From Nevskia sp. (GTDB lineage Bacteria > Pseudomonadota > Gammaproteobacteria > Nevskiales > Nevskiaceae), in contig JAQGNS010000167.1 of NCBI GenBank assembly GCA_028291705.1, forward strand, positions 1-54,863: 54,863 nt of DNA. Direction: 5' to 3'. This document shows, piece by piece, positions 26,180 to 34,705 of this stretch. The notes under the pieces were generated by a model. That model did not search any database. It was not told where the DNA came from and saw only the letters and a program-made list of their open reading frames with translations. Position 1 is the stretch's first letter; each line of letters begins with the position of its first letter. Made by a program: the position numbers and the translations under genes.

Positions 26180-28453
26180 TCAGTAATACCAGGCGATGTA
26201 GGCACGGACATTGGTCGGCTCGATCGGGTGAAAATGGATGGAGTTGACGCCCTGTGCCGGATCCTGGTTCGGCATGCCCGGCGGCGTCAGCCGCGAGGCG
26301 AAGTAGTAGTCGATATCGTGATCCTTGCTGTTCAGCGCATTGATCACCTGCACGCCGACCTTCACCTGCCGGTTGAAGCTATAGCCACCGGTGAGGTTCA
26401 CCACCTTGGTGGCGTGCGAGGACACGCTGTTGTCCTCGATCAAGGGCCGCGGACCGAAGTAACGGAAGCGCGCCGCCGCGAACCAGCCGAGCGGGCTTTC
26501 ATAGGTGGCGCCGAGGGCGAAGACGCTGGTCGCCGCCTCGGGGATATGGAAGCCGATGCTGCCGTCGTCCAGCACCTGCGGCACGCGGAAGCGCGAATGC
26601 GAGTAGGCGTAGTCGGCGTCGATCACCAGGTGCTCCAGCGGCTTCCAGTAGACCGCGCTCTCGGTGCCGTAGCGGCGGGTGGCATCGCCGGGCGAGGTGT
26701 CGCCGCCATCGCCGTTGAAGGTCAGCTCGGAGTCGATGTCGAGGATGAAGAAACTCTGGCTGAACTGGACGTGCGGAATGATGGTAGTGCGCAGGCCCAG
26801 GTCCGCCCCGCGCGTGGCGACCAGGGCATTGTCCTTTTGTACCTGGCTGATGGCATCCACATGACTCTTCGGATCGCCTGGATTGGCATCGGCGTAGCGC
26901 GGATCGAATACGGCGGTCTCCGTGGTGCCGCGGCCATCGTTGCTGTGGAAACCTTTGCCCAGGTTAAGGAAGATTTCGGTCTTGTAGAACGGCCCGGCGA
27001 CGAAGGTCAGCTTGGGCTGGGTGATGCCGGCCGAAGTATGGCCGGAATTGGCCGGGTCGTTCATCACTACTTCCGAGGCCGGATTGGCCTCGTCGTCCGC
27101 AGTGACGCCAAAATCGTAGTGGTCGTACCGCAGACCGGCAGTCGCCCGTAGCCAACGGGTCAGTTCGATGGAAGTCTCGGCAAAAGTGGACTGGCTCCAC
27201 TCGCGCACGTGATCCTGGCTGACAGTGCCGAAGCGCGCCCGGTTCTCGGTGTCGTACAGGCCCACGGTGCCGATATCGTCGTAGCGGGTCTGCACCCCGA
27301 TCTCGTTCAGCGTGCGGAAACCGAACAGCGTATACGGCAGCTTGTAGGCGACCTTGCCGCCGTAGACATTGCGCGCATCGAACTGCTCGAACTGGTCACC
27401 CTTTTGCGGGTCCAGCAGGTAGTAAGTGAAGTCCGAGAACAAATCCAGCTTGTAGCGCAGCGCATAGGCCGAGCCGACCAGTTCACCGTCGCCGATTCTC
27501 TGATTGAAGCCACTGGAGAAACTGTAGCGATGGGTCTTGCCGCCGTCCGAACAGCCACCGTCGAAACAGCCCAGGCGGTCGATCAGCCCCTCGTCCACCG
27601 CGCGCTGCGGAATCTGGTCGGTGGAATCGAATTTGGCGTTGTAGCCCATAGCTGTGAGATGGAAGCCGCCAGTATCGCTCTGCTTCGAATAACGCAGCGT
27701 CACGCTGCCGTTGAAGAAATTGTCGTTCTTGATGTAGGCACCGTCGTAATGCTCACCCTCCACGCCATAGAGGACATTGCCGCCGAACAGCTTGTAGGAG
27801 CCGGCCGCGATGCCGCGTGCATAGCCGTACTCGCCGCCGGTGAACTGCACCAGGTTCTGCTCGAAGCTGTCGCGCAGACGGATGTCCGCGGCACCAGCGG
27901 CGGAGAAGTCGCCCCACTGCGGGTAGTACGGACCCTTGCGGTAGTCGATCGACTGCACCAGCTCCGGCACCAGGAAGTTGTTGTCGGAATAGCCCTCGCC
28001 GTGCGCATGGGTCGGCATGTTTACCGGCATGTCGTCGATCCAGGTGGCGAAGTCGGTGCCGTGGTCGAGGTTGAAGCCGCGCAGGAAGTACTGGTTCGCT
28101 TTGCCCTCGCCGCTGTGCTGGGTGATGATCAGCCCGGGCACCACCTCCAGCAGCTCACCGGGACGCGACAGCGGCCGGTTTTCGAACTGTTCGGCGTAGA
28201 CCGTACCCACCGTCGCTGAATCGGCCTGATCGCTGAGGCGATCGGCCGTCACCGTCACCTGGTCCAGTTGGGTCGCCGTGCCGCCGGCAAAGGCCGTGGG
28301 CGCCGCCAGCAAGGCTCCACCCACCAGCAGGCCATGCATTCCCTTGCCCGGCGGAATTACCCGCGGATTCCGGCCCTTCCATCGTCCCCTCGATGCCTTG
28401 TCCGCGGCCTTTCCCCGCCGCGGAAGGATTTCACTGCCGCTCCACTCTTTCAT
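26180..28453 (-). CDS. TonB-dependent outer-membrane receptor, probably for nickel
   Basis: The 757-residue protein has a signal peptide (MHGLLVGGALLAAPTAFA within the first 60 residues), a TonB-box-like DQVTVTAD near 64, a plug domain (RPGELLEVVPGLIITQHSG, YFLRGFNLDHGTDFATWIDD) and a beta-barrel ending in the aromatic AYIAWYY. The plug segment MPTHAHGEGYSD is His-rich and could bind metal. The N-region before the signal is unusually long; an internal ATG at 28339 is an alternative start but lacks a well-placed ribosome site. Context is a NiCoT permease upstream, nikR downstream and a NikR-like palindrome 41 bases before the start. Nickel-complex uptake like H. pylori FrpB4 is therefore likely; specificity is inferred. 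Confidence 0.85.
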   Translation of the reverse strand: MKEWSGSEILPRRGKAADKASRGRWKGRNPRVIPPGKGMHGLLVGGALLAAPTAFAGGTATQLDQVTVTADRLSDQADSATVGTVYAEQFENRPLSRPGELLEVVPGLIITQHSGEGKANQYFLRGFNLDHGTDFATWIDDMPVNMPTHAHGEGYSDNNFLVPELVQSIDYRKGPYYPQWGDFSAAGAADIRLRDSFEQNLVQFTGGEYGYARGIAAGSYKLFGGNVLYGVEGEHYDGAYIKNDNFFNGSVTLRYSKQSDTGGFHLTAMGYNAKFDSTDQIPQRAVDEGLIDRLGCFDGGCSDGGKTHRYSFSSGFNQRIGDGELVGSAYALRYKLDLFSDFTYYLLDPQKGDQFEQFDARNVYGGKVAYKLPYTLFGFRTLNEIGVQTRYDDIGTVGLYDTENRARFGTVSQDHVREWSQSTFAETSIELTRWLRATAGLRYDHYDFGVTADDEANPASEVVMNDPANSGHTSAGITQPKLTFVAGPFYKTEIFLNLGKGFHSNDGRGTTETAVFDPRYADANPGDPKSHVDAISQVQKDNALVATRGADLGLRTTIIPHVQFSQSFFILDIDSELTFNGDGGDTSPGDATRRYGTESAVYWKPLEHLVIDADYAYSHSRFRVPQVLDDGSIGFHIPEAATSVFALGATYESPLGWFAAARFRYFGPRPLIEDNSVSSHATKVVNLTGGYSFNRQVKVGVQVINALNSKDHDIDYYFASRLTPPGMPNQDPAQGVNSIHFHPIEPTNVRAYIAWYY

Positions 28454-28493
28454 CCCGAATTTCCAATATCTTCAAAAAAATGTTTCGTGGGAT

Positions 28494-28520
28494 GTATTAC
28501 GATTTAATAATTCGTAATAC
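28494..28520. promoter_or_regulatory. Candidate NikR operator
   Basis: A perfect palindrome GTATTACGA-N9-TCGTAATAC (27 bp) lies 41 bases upstream of the TonB receptor start, in an AT-rich patch that must hold its promoter. E. coli NikR binds GTATGA-N16-TCATAC, so the outer GTAT/ATAC half-sites and overall length agree. With nikR one gene away, this is the best candidate site; binding is inferred. Confidence 0.72.
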
Positions 28521-28623
28521 TGGAATACAAAAAAATAGAGCGGCAACAAGGCGCAATATAGCCGCCCCCTGCGTCACCTCGGCACGACATCGAACCATGG
28601 CCGTTCCATCCAGCCCGGTCATA

Positions 28624-29787
28624 TCAATGAAAGTGCTTATGCGAATGGCTGGCTCCATGCCCGTGCTCATGCGGGTGCACATGCAGAGCCGGATCGCCGC
28701 CATAACGCTTTTCGACACGTCCGAATTTCCACATGGCCACGGAAACGCCCCAGGCCAGCAGGAACAGGCCGACGATGGCGTACCCCAGTTCGCCGAAATC
28801 CAGCCCGCCGATGAAATCGAACAGCGGCCCCTTCAGGTCCAGCATGCCGATGAAGACCTGCAGCAGCTCCACCGTGCCGATCAGCAGCGCTACCGCGATG
28901 GACAGGCTGGTGGTGGTGAGGTTGTAGAAGATCTTGCGTAGCGGATTGACGAAAGCCCAGTTGTAGGCCTTGACCATCAGCACGCCGTCGGTGGTGTCCA
29001 TCAAGGACATGCCGGCGGCGAACAGCACCGGCAGCGACAGGGCGGCCGGCACCGGCAGGTTGCCAACCGAAGCGCCGGCGGTCATGCCGAGCAGGCCGAC
29101 TTCGCTGGCAGTATCGAAGCCCAGGCCGAACAGCAGGCCCAGCGGATACATCTGCCAGCTATGGTTGATGACCTTCTGCAATCTGCCGCCGAACAGGCGG
29201 TTGATCAGGCCGCGTTGGGACAGCAGCTCTTCCAGGTGGGCATGGCTGTGCTTGCCGGTCTTGGCCTTCTGCCAGACCTTGAGGATGTCCAGCAGCAGCA
29301 ACAGGTTTAGGACGCCGATGATCCACAGGAAGGTGCCGGACACGCCGGCGCCGATGATGCCGCCAAGGTTGCGCAGTTCCGGCAGGTCGCGCTTGACCGC
29401 CGCGGCGGCGAAGACGATGGCCACCGATAGCAGCAGTACGATGGTCGAATGGCCCAGCGAGAAATAGAAGCCGACGCCGAGAGGGTTGCGCCCCTTCTGC
29501 ATCAGGTAGCGCACGGTGTCGTCCACCGCCGCGATATGGTCGGCGTCGAAGGCGTGACGCAGGCCGAACATGTAAGCCGCCAGGCCCAGGCCGACCAGAG
29601 CGGGATAATGGGCGGAATAGTGCAGAAATACCCCCACACCCAGGAGGTGCAGGAAAGCCACGACACCGTAGAGCCGAACCAGCTCGCGCCATTCGTCACG
29701 GCTGAAGCTCAGCCGCCGCGCCGGCGCAGCCGGAGCGACATAGTCGAAGGAAGCCGGCAGGCTCCGGGTGGCGGGACGCGCGCTCAT
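28624..29787 (-). CDS. NiCoT-family nickel/cobalt permease
   Basis: The 387-residue inner-membrane protein shows the NiCoT signatures RHAFDADHI (77-85), LGHSTIV (111-117), LGFDTASEVGLL and GMSLMDTTDG, with about eight hydrophobic segments. The C-terminal tail is His-rich (HVHPHEHGHG... to the end), probably for metal binding. The start codon shares one base with the upstream stop (TGATG), so it is coupled to the His-tailed small protein at 29787-30194. The permease takes up Ni2+ (or Co2+) using the proton gradient. Linkage to nikR and a TonB receptor favours nickel. No urease or hydrogenase genes are in the window. Confidence 0.92.
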   Translation of the reverse strand: MSARPATRSLPASFDYVAPAAPARRLSFSRDEWRELVRLYGVVAFLHLLGVGVFLHYSAHYPALVGLGLAAYMFGLRHAFDADHIAAVDDTVRYLMQKGRNPLGVGFYFSLGHSTIVLLLSVAIVFAAAAVKRDLPELRNLGGIIGAGVSGTFLWIIGVLNLLLLLDILKVWQKAKTGKHSHAHLEELLSQRGLINRLFGGRLQKVINHSWQMYPLGLLFGLGFDTASEVGLLGMTAGASVGNLPVPAALSLPVLFAAGMSLMDTTDGVLMVKAYNWAFVNPLRKIFYNLTTTSLSIAVALLIGTVELLQVFIGMLDLKGPLFDFIGGLDFGELGYAIVGLFLLAWGVSVAMWKFGRVEKRYGGDPALHVHPHEHGHGASHSHKHFH

Positions 29788-30194
29788 CAGTGGTGATGAC
29801 CGCCGTCGTGATCGTGCTCCGCATGCCGGGCGTCATACCCTGCCATCAGGGCGGCGACCGAGGTACGCAGCGGGTCTTCGCGCAAATCCAGTTGTCCGGC
29901 GAGGAAGCCGGCCACACGCGCCAGCACGATGGCTTGCGAGGCCAGTACGCGGTAGCGGTCGGACTCGGCCACGCGGCGCCCGTCCTTGATGCAGGCATTC
30001 AGGATGTCGCCGAACAGCCCGTCCATGTAGCCGTGCACCGCCGCATCCGGCACGGGGCTTTCCTGGTTGTCCAGGCGGTTACGCGAGCCGCCGCGGTGAT
30101 CCACCATGTCGTGCAGCGCCGAATGCGCCGCATGCAGGAAAGCCGCGTAAAGGCGCTCGGCCTCGGTATCCTCTTCTTCAAGATCGCCGCACAT
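29787..30194 (-). CDS. Small His-tailed protein coupled to the nickel permease
   Basis: The 135-residue soluble protein has no signal peptide or membrane segment. It is mostly predicted helical (ERLYAAFLHAAHSALHDMV, ASQAIVLARVAGFLAGQLD) and ends in HAEHDHDGGHHH. The ATG at 30194 has GGAG upstream; the TGA overlaps the permease ATG by one base. I recognise no named family. The His tail and coupling suggest it binds nickel at the cytoplasmic face, as a chaperone or buffer for the permease. That role is inference. It begins the nickel locus, about 60 bases after a strong terminator. Confidence 0.75.
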   Translation of the reverse strand: MCGDLEEEDTEAERLYAAFLHAAHSALHDMVDHRGGSRNRLDNQESPVPDAAVHGYMDGLFGDILNACIKDGRRVAESDRYRVLASQAIVLARVAGFLAGQLDLREDPLRTSVAALMAGYDARHAEHDHDGGHHH

Positions 30195-30256
30195 GATCCG
30201 CTCCGTTGCTTGTCATCGTGTTGCTTGTAACCATTCTCAAAAATGCCGATGCTGAC

Positions 30257-30288
30257 GCTCCATCCGGCCCGGCAGGGCCGGATGGAGC
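30257..30288 (-). terminator. Strong hairpin terminator ending the tct-cupin operon
   Basis: A perfect 14-bp stem GCTCCATCCGGCCC / GGGCCGGATGGAGC with loop GGCA lies 10 bases after the stop of the minus-strand gene ending at 30298. A T5 run follows some 12 bases later on the minus strand. It separates the catabolic block from the nickel locus. Confidence 0.7.
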
Positions 30289-30297
30289 GGACGGCGA

Positions 30298-30855
30298 TCA
30301 GTAGTCGCAGTTCTCGAGCTGCTCGAACCAGTCGAAGCCCATGGCCTTGACGATGCGGCTGTTCATCACCACGATGCGCGCCTCACCGGGGCCGGTGCTG
30401 AAGTGCTGGTGCGCGCAGTACGGCGGGATGTAGACGAAGTCGCCCACGGTCCACTCGAACTTCTTCGGCTCCTTCTCCCATTCGAATTCGATGGTGTCGG
30501 CGCAGTCGAACTTGACGTCCCAGTGCAGGTCGTAGCCGCTGCCTTCCACCACATAGAACACTTCCTCGGAAAGGTGGCGATGCTTGCCGCTCTTCTTGCC
30601 GGAGGGGATGAAGTGCATGTAGATGTCGAGGCACATCTCCTTGGTGTTCATCTGCTCGTGGATGATGTGCTTGAGCAGGCCGTCCGGAGACCGCTCCAGC
30701 GGCATTTCCGACGACTTCACCACGTTCATGTAGCCGTCGTATTCCTTGCGGAAGGCTTCCGACTGCTTCACCGCCTCGCTGTAGAAATTCACATACTCGA
30801 CCTCGGCGTGGGCGCGATCGCGCTCCTTCGGGTCGATGATCCGCTCGATTCCCAT
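30298..30855 (-). CDS. Single-domain cupin, putative metal-dependent dioxygenase or isomerase
   Basis: The 185-residue protein contains a cupin with first motif GKHRHLSEEVFYVVEG (H92, H94, E98) and second motif IPPYCAHQHF (H149, H151), so a complete 3-His/1-Glu metal site is visible. ATG 30855 has AGAGGA upstream. It is the last gene of the tctABC-cupin-cupin series and precedes a strong terminator. Cupins of this size include ring-cleaving dioxygenases, isomerases and decarboxylases, and sequence alone does not decide. Neighbours suggest action on a transported carboxylate in the cytoplasm. It differs from the next cupin, which lacks the Glu ligand. Confidence 0.8.
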   Translation of the reverse strand: MGIERIIDPKERDRAHAEVEYVNFYSEAVKQSEAFRKEYDGYMNVVKSSEMPLERSPDGLLKHIIHEQMNTKEMCLDIYMHFIPSGKKSGKHRHLSEEVFYVVEGSGYDLHWDVKFDCADTIEFEWEKEPKKFEWTVGDFVYIPPYCAHQHFSTGPGEARIVVMNSRIVKAMGFDWFEQLENCDY

Positions 30856-30898
30856 AAATCCTCTCTCTTCTATCGAATTCAGTTGTAAGGGGTGTGCT

Positions 30899-31477
30899 TC
30901 ACAGTTCCGGCGGCGGCGCGTAGTTTTCCTGGCCGGGGGAGGCTTCCGTCGGCGGATAGCTCACCACCTTCTGGAAGATCATGTGCATGAACAGGAACAG
31001 CGGCTTGGCCTTCATGATCAGCACGATGCACTCGCCGTCCTTGTCGTCGCTAAAATGCTGGTGGACGCAACCGTTCTCGACGATCAGCGCGTCGCCGGCA
31101 TCCCAGTCGTGGCGCTTGGTATCGTGCACGTCGTGGCCCTTGCCCTTGAGGACGTAGAACACGGCGCTGTTCATGTGGCCGTGCTTCTGGCCGTAGCCGC
31201 CCGGCGCGTAGACGTCGATGTGGCATTCGATCGACTGCGCCACCTTGACCGCCTGCGGGTTGATGATCTTCTTGCCGAAATTCTGCGGGCCGCCTTTCCA
31301 CTTCCAGTCCTTGGTGTGGTACACGCGCGGCTGGTTGAACAGCTCTTCCTTCAGCTGGCCGTAGGTGCCTTCCAGGGCGCGCACGAAGACGCGCTTCTTG
31401 GTCCAGCGCTCCCACTCGGCCGGCGCGGCCGTCTCGCCGTGCGCGACGGGTGTATCGATCTGCTCTCCACTAGCCAT
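30899..31477 (-). CDS. Single-domain cupin with a 3-His site
   Basis: This 192-residue cupin has KHGHMNSAVFYVLKGKG (H99, H101) and VENGCVHQHF (H139, H141). The usual Glu of motif 1 is replaced (A105), leaving a three-histidine site like that of gentisate 1,2-dioxygenase or acetylacetone dioxygenase. AAGGAGG lies just before ATG 31477. It sits 43 bases upstream of the other cupin and 85 bases after tctC, so the two cupins may be subunits or consecutive enzymes. A ring- or C-C-cleaving oxygenase role is plausible but not proven. Confidence 0.8.
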   Translation of the reverse strand: MASGEQIDTPVAHGETAAPAEWERWTKKRVFVRALEGTYGQLKEELFNQPRVYHTKDWKWKGGPQNFGKKIINPQAVKVAQSIECHIDVYAPGGYGQKHGHMNSAVFYVLKGKGHDVHDTKRHDWDAGDALIVENGCVHQHFSDDKDGECIVLIMKAKPLFLFMHMIFQKVVSYPPTEASPGQENYAPPPEL

Positions 31478-31562
31478 TGCTGGCCTCCTTTGCTATTTGC
31501 AATTCAACGATGGGATGCACGCGCGATACGGGGCGTAGCGGCGCACGATGGGGCTCCCGCAT

Positions 31563-32564
31563 CTACTGACCGGCCTTGACGGCCTGGGTCAGCAGTTGGA
31601 GATTCTGGGGCGTCTGCTGCAGCGCCTCGGCGATCACCTGCTGCACGTGTTCACCGGTGGCCGGTGCGATCGGCGCGTCCATCTTCTTGGCGTCGGCCAG
31701 CAGCTGCGGATCGGCCATCGCCTTCATGAAGATACTGCGCAGCAGCGCCAGGCGGTCGGCCGGAATGCCCGGCGGACCGGCGGTCAGGCGCGCCACGTCG
31801 GATTCGGCGGCGATCATCTTCAATAATTGCCGCGCGTTGTCGTCCTTGGCGAACTGGCCCGCCTGCGGAATCTTGCTGTCGGCGGGGCCGCCGGCTTCCA
31901 TGATGTAGACGCCGTTGCCGTCGTCGACGAATTGAGTGTAGGACGACTGCGAGCCGATGGTGCCCTGCGTTTCACCGCGCAGCATGCTCATGGTGCCTTC
32001 GCTGCCGTTGTAGCCGGGAATCAGCTGCACGTTGAGATGCAGCGCCGAGATGGCCAGGCGGGTATCGATGTAACCGGCGGAGCCGACGCCGGCGGCGAAC
32101 AGCTTGATCGGCGGCTTGCTGCTGTCCAGCAGCTCCTGCACCGTCTTCACGCCGGAGCTCTTGCTCACCACCAGCACGCGGGTATCCGAGGCCGCCTTGC
32201 CGATCCAGCTCATCTTGGCCAGGTCGAAGCGCACGCCCGATTCCTTCAACAGCTGCAGGTAGATCAGGCCGGTGTTGAAGGTGCCGATGGTCAGGCCGTC
32301 CGGCTTGGCGGCATAGATGGTGTTGGCGCCAACCACATGACCCGCACCCGGAATGTTGCGGATGATGATCTTGGAGTCGGGCATGTACTTGTTCATGTAG
32401 CGCGCGACGAGGCGGCCATAGGTGTCGTAGCCGCCGCCCGGCGCGGTCGACACGACGTAGGTGATGGTCTTGCCCTTGTAGAACTCTTCCGCGGAATCCG
32501 CGGCCTGGGCCAGCGGCACGCTGGCGAACAGGAAGGCCGCGATGGTCATGGCGATTCTGGACAT
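31563..32564 (-). CDS. tctC: TctC-type periplasmic solute-binding protein
   Basis: The 333-residue protein has a signal peptide ending AQA (about residue 21) and the TctC/Bug-family pattern: KGKTITYVVSTAPGGGYDTYGR, NIPGAGHVVGANTIY and a C-terminal lobe. It binds a carboxylate in the periplasm and passes it to the TctAB permease. AGAGGAAG precedes ATG 32564. The gene lies 76 bases after tctB in the same operon. The ligand is unknown; the linked Rieske oxygenase and decarboxylases suggest an aromatic or related polycarboxylate. Confidence 0.9.
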   Translation of the reverse strand: MSRIAMTIAAFLFASVPLAQAADSAEEFYKGKTITYVVSTAPGGGYDTYGRLVARYMNKYMPDSKIIIRNIPGAGHVVGANTIYAAKPDGLTIGTFNTGLIYLQLLKESGVRFDLAKMSWIGKAASDTRVLVVSKSSGVKTVQELLDSSKPPIKLFAAGVGSAGYIDTRLAISALHLNVQLIPGYNGSEGTMSMLRGETQGTIGSQSSYTQFVDDGNGVYIMEAGGPADSKIPQAGQFAKDDNARQLLKMIAAESDVARLTAGPPGIPADRLALLRSIFMKAMADPQLLADAKKMDAPIAPATGEHVQQVIAEALQQTPQNLQLLTQAVKAGQ

Positions 32565-32640
32565 GTTGCTTCCTCTTGAAGACGATACTGCAGGAACAGC
32601 TTCAGGCAGCGGGAACGGATGCGGCTGGCGCGGCGGCGTT

Positions 32641-33147
32641 TCAGCCGCCGGCTTCGGACGGGAACAGCCAGTCCTTGATCAAGGGTGTCACCAGGCCTTC
32701 GAACAAGGGCACGCCCAGTGCGATCTGGAACAGGCCGTAGAGCAAAGCCAGAACCGACGCCGCCAGGATCAGGCTCAGCCACCACGATTCGCGCGAGCGG
32801 AACTTCAGGTAGCCGAACAACATCAGCGGCGCGGCGATGACGAAGCCGAACGCGACCACCGCGCCGACGAAGGACCATACCCACAGGTAAATCGGCATGT
32901 CCTTGCGCAGGTCGATCTGCTCCTCGTAGGCGCCGCGGCTGGCGCGCAGTTCTACGATCACCTGCAGCAGGCTCAGGGCCGCGCCGATGCCGCCGATGAT
33001 CAGCGGCATCGAGGCCGCCTCCGCCGGGTAGTTCACCTGCGCCACGATCACCGCGGCGGAGAAGATCACCAGGAAGGTCAGCGACAAGGCAACCGTGCTG
33101 GTGAAGCGGACACGTCCCTGGGGTACAGGCTGGGGCTGGGAACTCAT
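32641..33147 (-). CDS. tctB: TctB small membrane subunit of the TTT transporter
   Basis: The 168-residue protein (from ATG 33147, MSSQPQPVPQGR) has four hydrophobic segments, for example STVALSLTFLVIFSAAVIV and LWVWSFVGAVVAFGFVI, typical of TctB. An upstream in-frame start would overlap tctA; 33147 leaves a 13-base gap after the tctA stop, with a GGGTGA site. TctB pairs with TctA in the inner membrane. Sequence conservation in this family is low, so identity rests largely on topology and position between tctA and tctC. Confidence 0.85.
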   Translation of the reverse strand: MSSQPQPVPQGRVRFTSTVALSLTFLVIFSAAVIVAQVNYPAEAASMPLIIGGIGAALSLLQVIVELRASRGAYEEQIDLRKDMPIYLWVWSFVGAVVAFGFVIAAPLMLFGYLKFRSRESWWLSLILAASVLALLYGLFQIALGVPLFEGLVTPLIKDWLFPSEAGG

Positions 33148-33160
33148 TCGATTCACCCGG

Positions 33161-34705
33161 TCAGATGGAGCCGCCCGTCGGCTTCGGGTGCGCGGCAGCA
33201 GCGACACCCGGCTTGCGGCGGTAGGTCTTTCTAAGATTGAAGAACAGCGTGACGGCGATGATCGACATCATCACCAGCGAGGTCGGCTGGACCAGGAAGG
33301 TGAGGCCGTGCAGCGCGAACGCCTTGTGGAAGGACAGTTCCGCGGTCGGCCCCAGCACCAGGCCGATGATGAAGCAGGGCCGCGGCCAGTGGTTGCGCCG
33401 CATGACGTAGCCGATGGCGCCCATGCCGGCGAACACCAGCAGGCTCTCCCAGTGATCCTTGGCCAGGTAGGTACCGAGCAGGGCGAACACCAGTACCACC
33501 GGCACCAGTACGTTGGCACGGATGTGGGCGATGGAGCTCATGTGCTTGCCCACGATCAGCAGCAACACGGTACACAGCAGGTTGGAGATGGCGATGGCCC
33601 AGATCAGCGACCATACCAGCGGCAGGTCGTGCACGATCATCAGCGGCCCCGGCTTGATGCCGAGCATGATCAGCGCGCCCAGCATGATCGCCATACCCGA
33701 GCCGGCGGGCACGCCGAAGAACAACGTCGGCAGCAGACCGCCGCCTTCCTTCGCGTTCATGCCGGTGGACGGCGCGATCACACCCTCGATGGCGCCCTTG
33801 CCGAAACGCTCGGGGTCCTTCGAACGCGACACGGCGAAGGCGTAGCACATCCAGCCGGCCGCTTCGCCGCCGAGGCCCGGAATCATGCCGATAAAAGTGC
33901 CCATCACCGCGGTGGTAATGGTCAGGCCCCAGTGGCGGAAGTTTTCCTTCACGCCGTCCCACACCTCGGCGAAGGTGTACTTGGTGACTTCGGGTTTGAT
34001 CTCGGGCATGCCTGCTTCGCGCTTACCCTTGCCGCGGCCCAGTTGCATCATTTCCGGCAGGGCATACAGGGCGAGCACGCCGCTGATGACGTCGAAGCCG
34101 TCCCACAGGAACAGCTGGTTGAAGGTGTAGCGTTGCACGCCGGTCTGCGGATCCAGGCCGATCATGCCGATCAGCCAGCCGAAGCAGCCGACGATGAGGC
34201 CCTGTACCAGCATCTTGCCGGCCAGCGCCGAGATCAGGGTGATGCCGATAATGGCCAGCCAGAAGAATTCGATCGGGCTGAACGACAGCACGAAGGGCTC
34301 CACCACCGGCAGGATCAGCGCCAGGCAGACCACGCCGATCATGCCGCCGATGCCGGCCGCACTGAGCGCCGCGCCGAGCGCGCGCCCCGCTTGACCGTTG
34401 CGCACCAGCGGATACCCGTCGGCGAGCAGCGGCGCCTCGGGGCCGTTGGTCGGCACGCCGAAAAGGATGCTGGGGACGATGCCGCCGGTGTGCACGATGG
34501 CGTGCATCGACAGCAGGAACACCGCGCCGGGCAGCGGATCCATGCCATAGACGAAAGGGATCAGCAACACGATGCCGAGCTTGCCGCCGAGGCCCGGCAC
34601 GCAGCCGAAGAAGATGCCGAGCGGAATCGCCAGCAGCATCAGGCCGAGCAGCTTGGGGGTGAAGAGAAGACCGAGCAACGAGGAAAAGATGACGTGCAAA
34701 TCCAC
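33161..34705 (-). CDS. tctA: TctA large membrane subunit of the TTT transporter
   Basis: A polytopic protein of about 514 residues with the TctA repeats: FFGCVPGLGGKLGIVLLIP, SILFGVPTNGPEAPLLADG, and in the second half FIGMIPGLGGEAAGW and LFFGVPAGSGMAIMLGAL. It forms the cation-coupled carboxylate channel. I prefer GTG 34705 because GGGAG lies eight bases upstream; a GTG at 34720 has no ribosome site. Transcription probably starts near 34959 at the tandem-operator promoter, leaving a leader of about 250 bases. The operon continues tctB, tctC and two cupins. Confidence 0.9.
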   Translation of the reverse strand: MDLHVIFSSLLGLLFTPKLLGLMLLAIPLGIFFGCVPGLGGKLGIVLLIPFVYGMDPLPGAVFLLSMHAIVHTGGIVPSILFGVPTNGPEAPLLADGYPLVRNGQAGRALGAALSAAGIGGMIGVVCLALILPVVEPFVLSFSPIEFFWLAIIGITLISALAGKMLVQGLIVGCFGWLIGMIGLDPQTGVQRYTFNQLFLWDGFDVISGVLALYALPEMMQLGRGKGKREAGMPEIKPEVTKYTFAEVWDGVKENFRHWGLTITTAVMGTFIGMIPGLGGEAAGWMCYAFAVSRSKDPERFGKGAIEGVIAPSTGMNAKEGGGLLPTLFFGVPAGSGMAIMLGALIMLGIKPGPLMIVHDLPLVWSLIWAIAISNLLCTVLLLIVGKHMSSIAHIRANVLVPVVLVFALLGTYLAKDHWESLLVFAGMGAIGYVMRRNHWPRPCFIIGLVLGPTAELSFHKAFALHGLTFLVQPTSLVMMSIIAVTLFFNLRKTYRRKPGVAAAAHPKPTGGSI

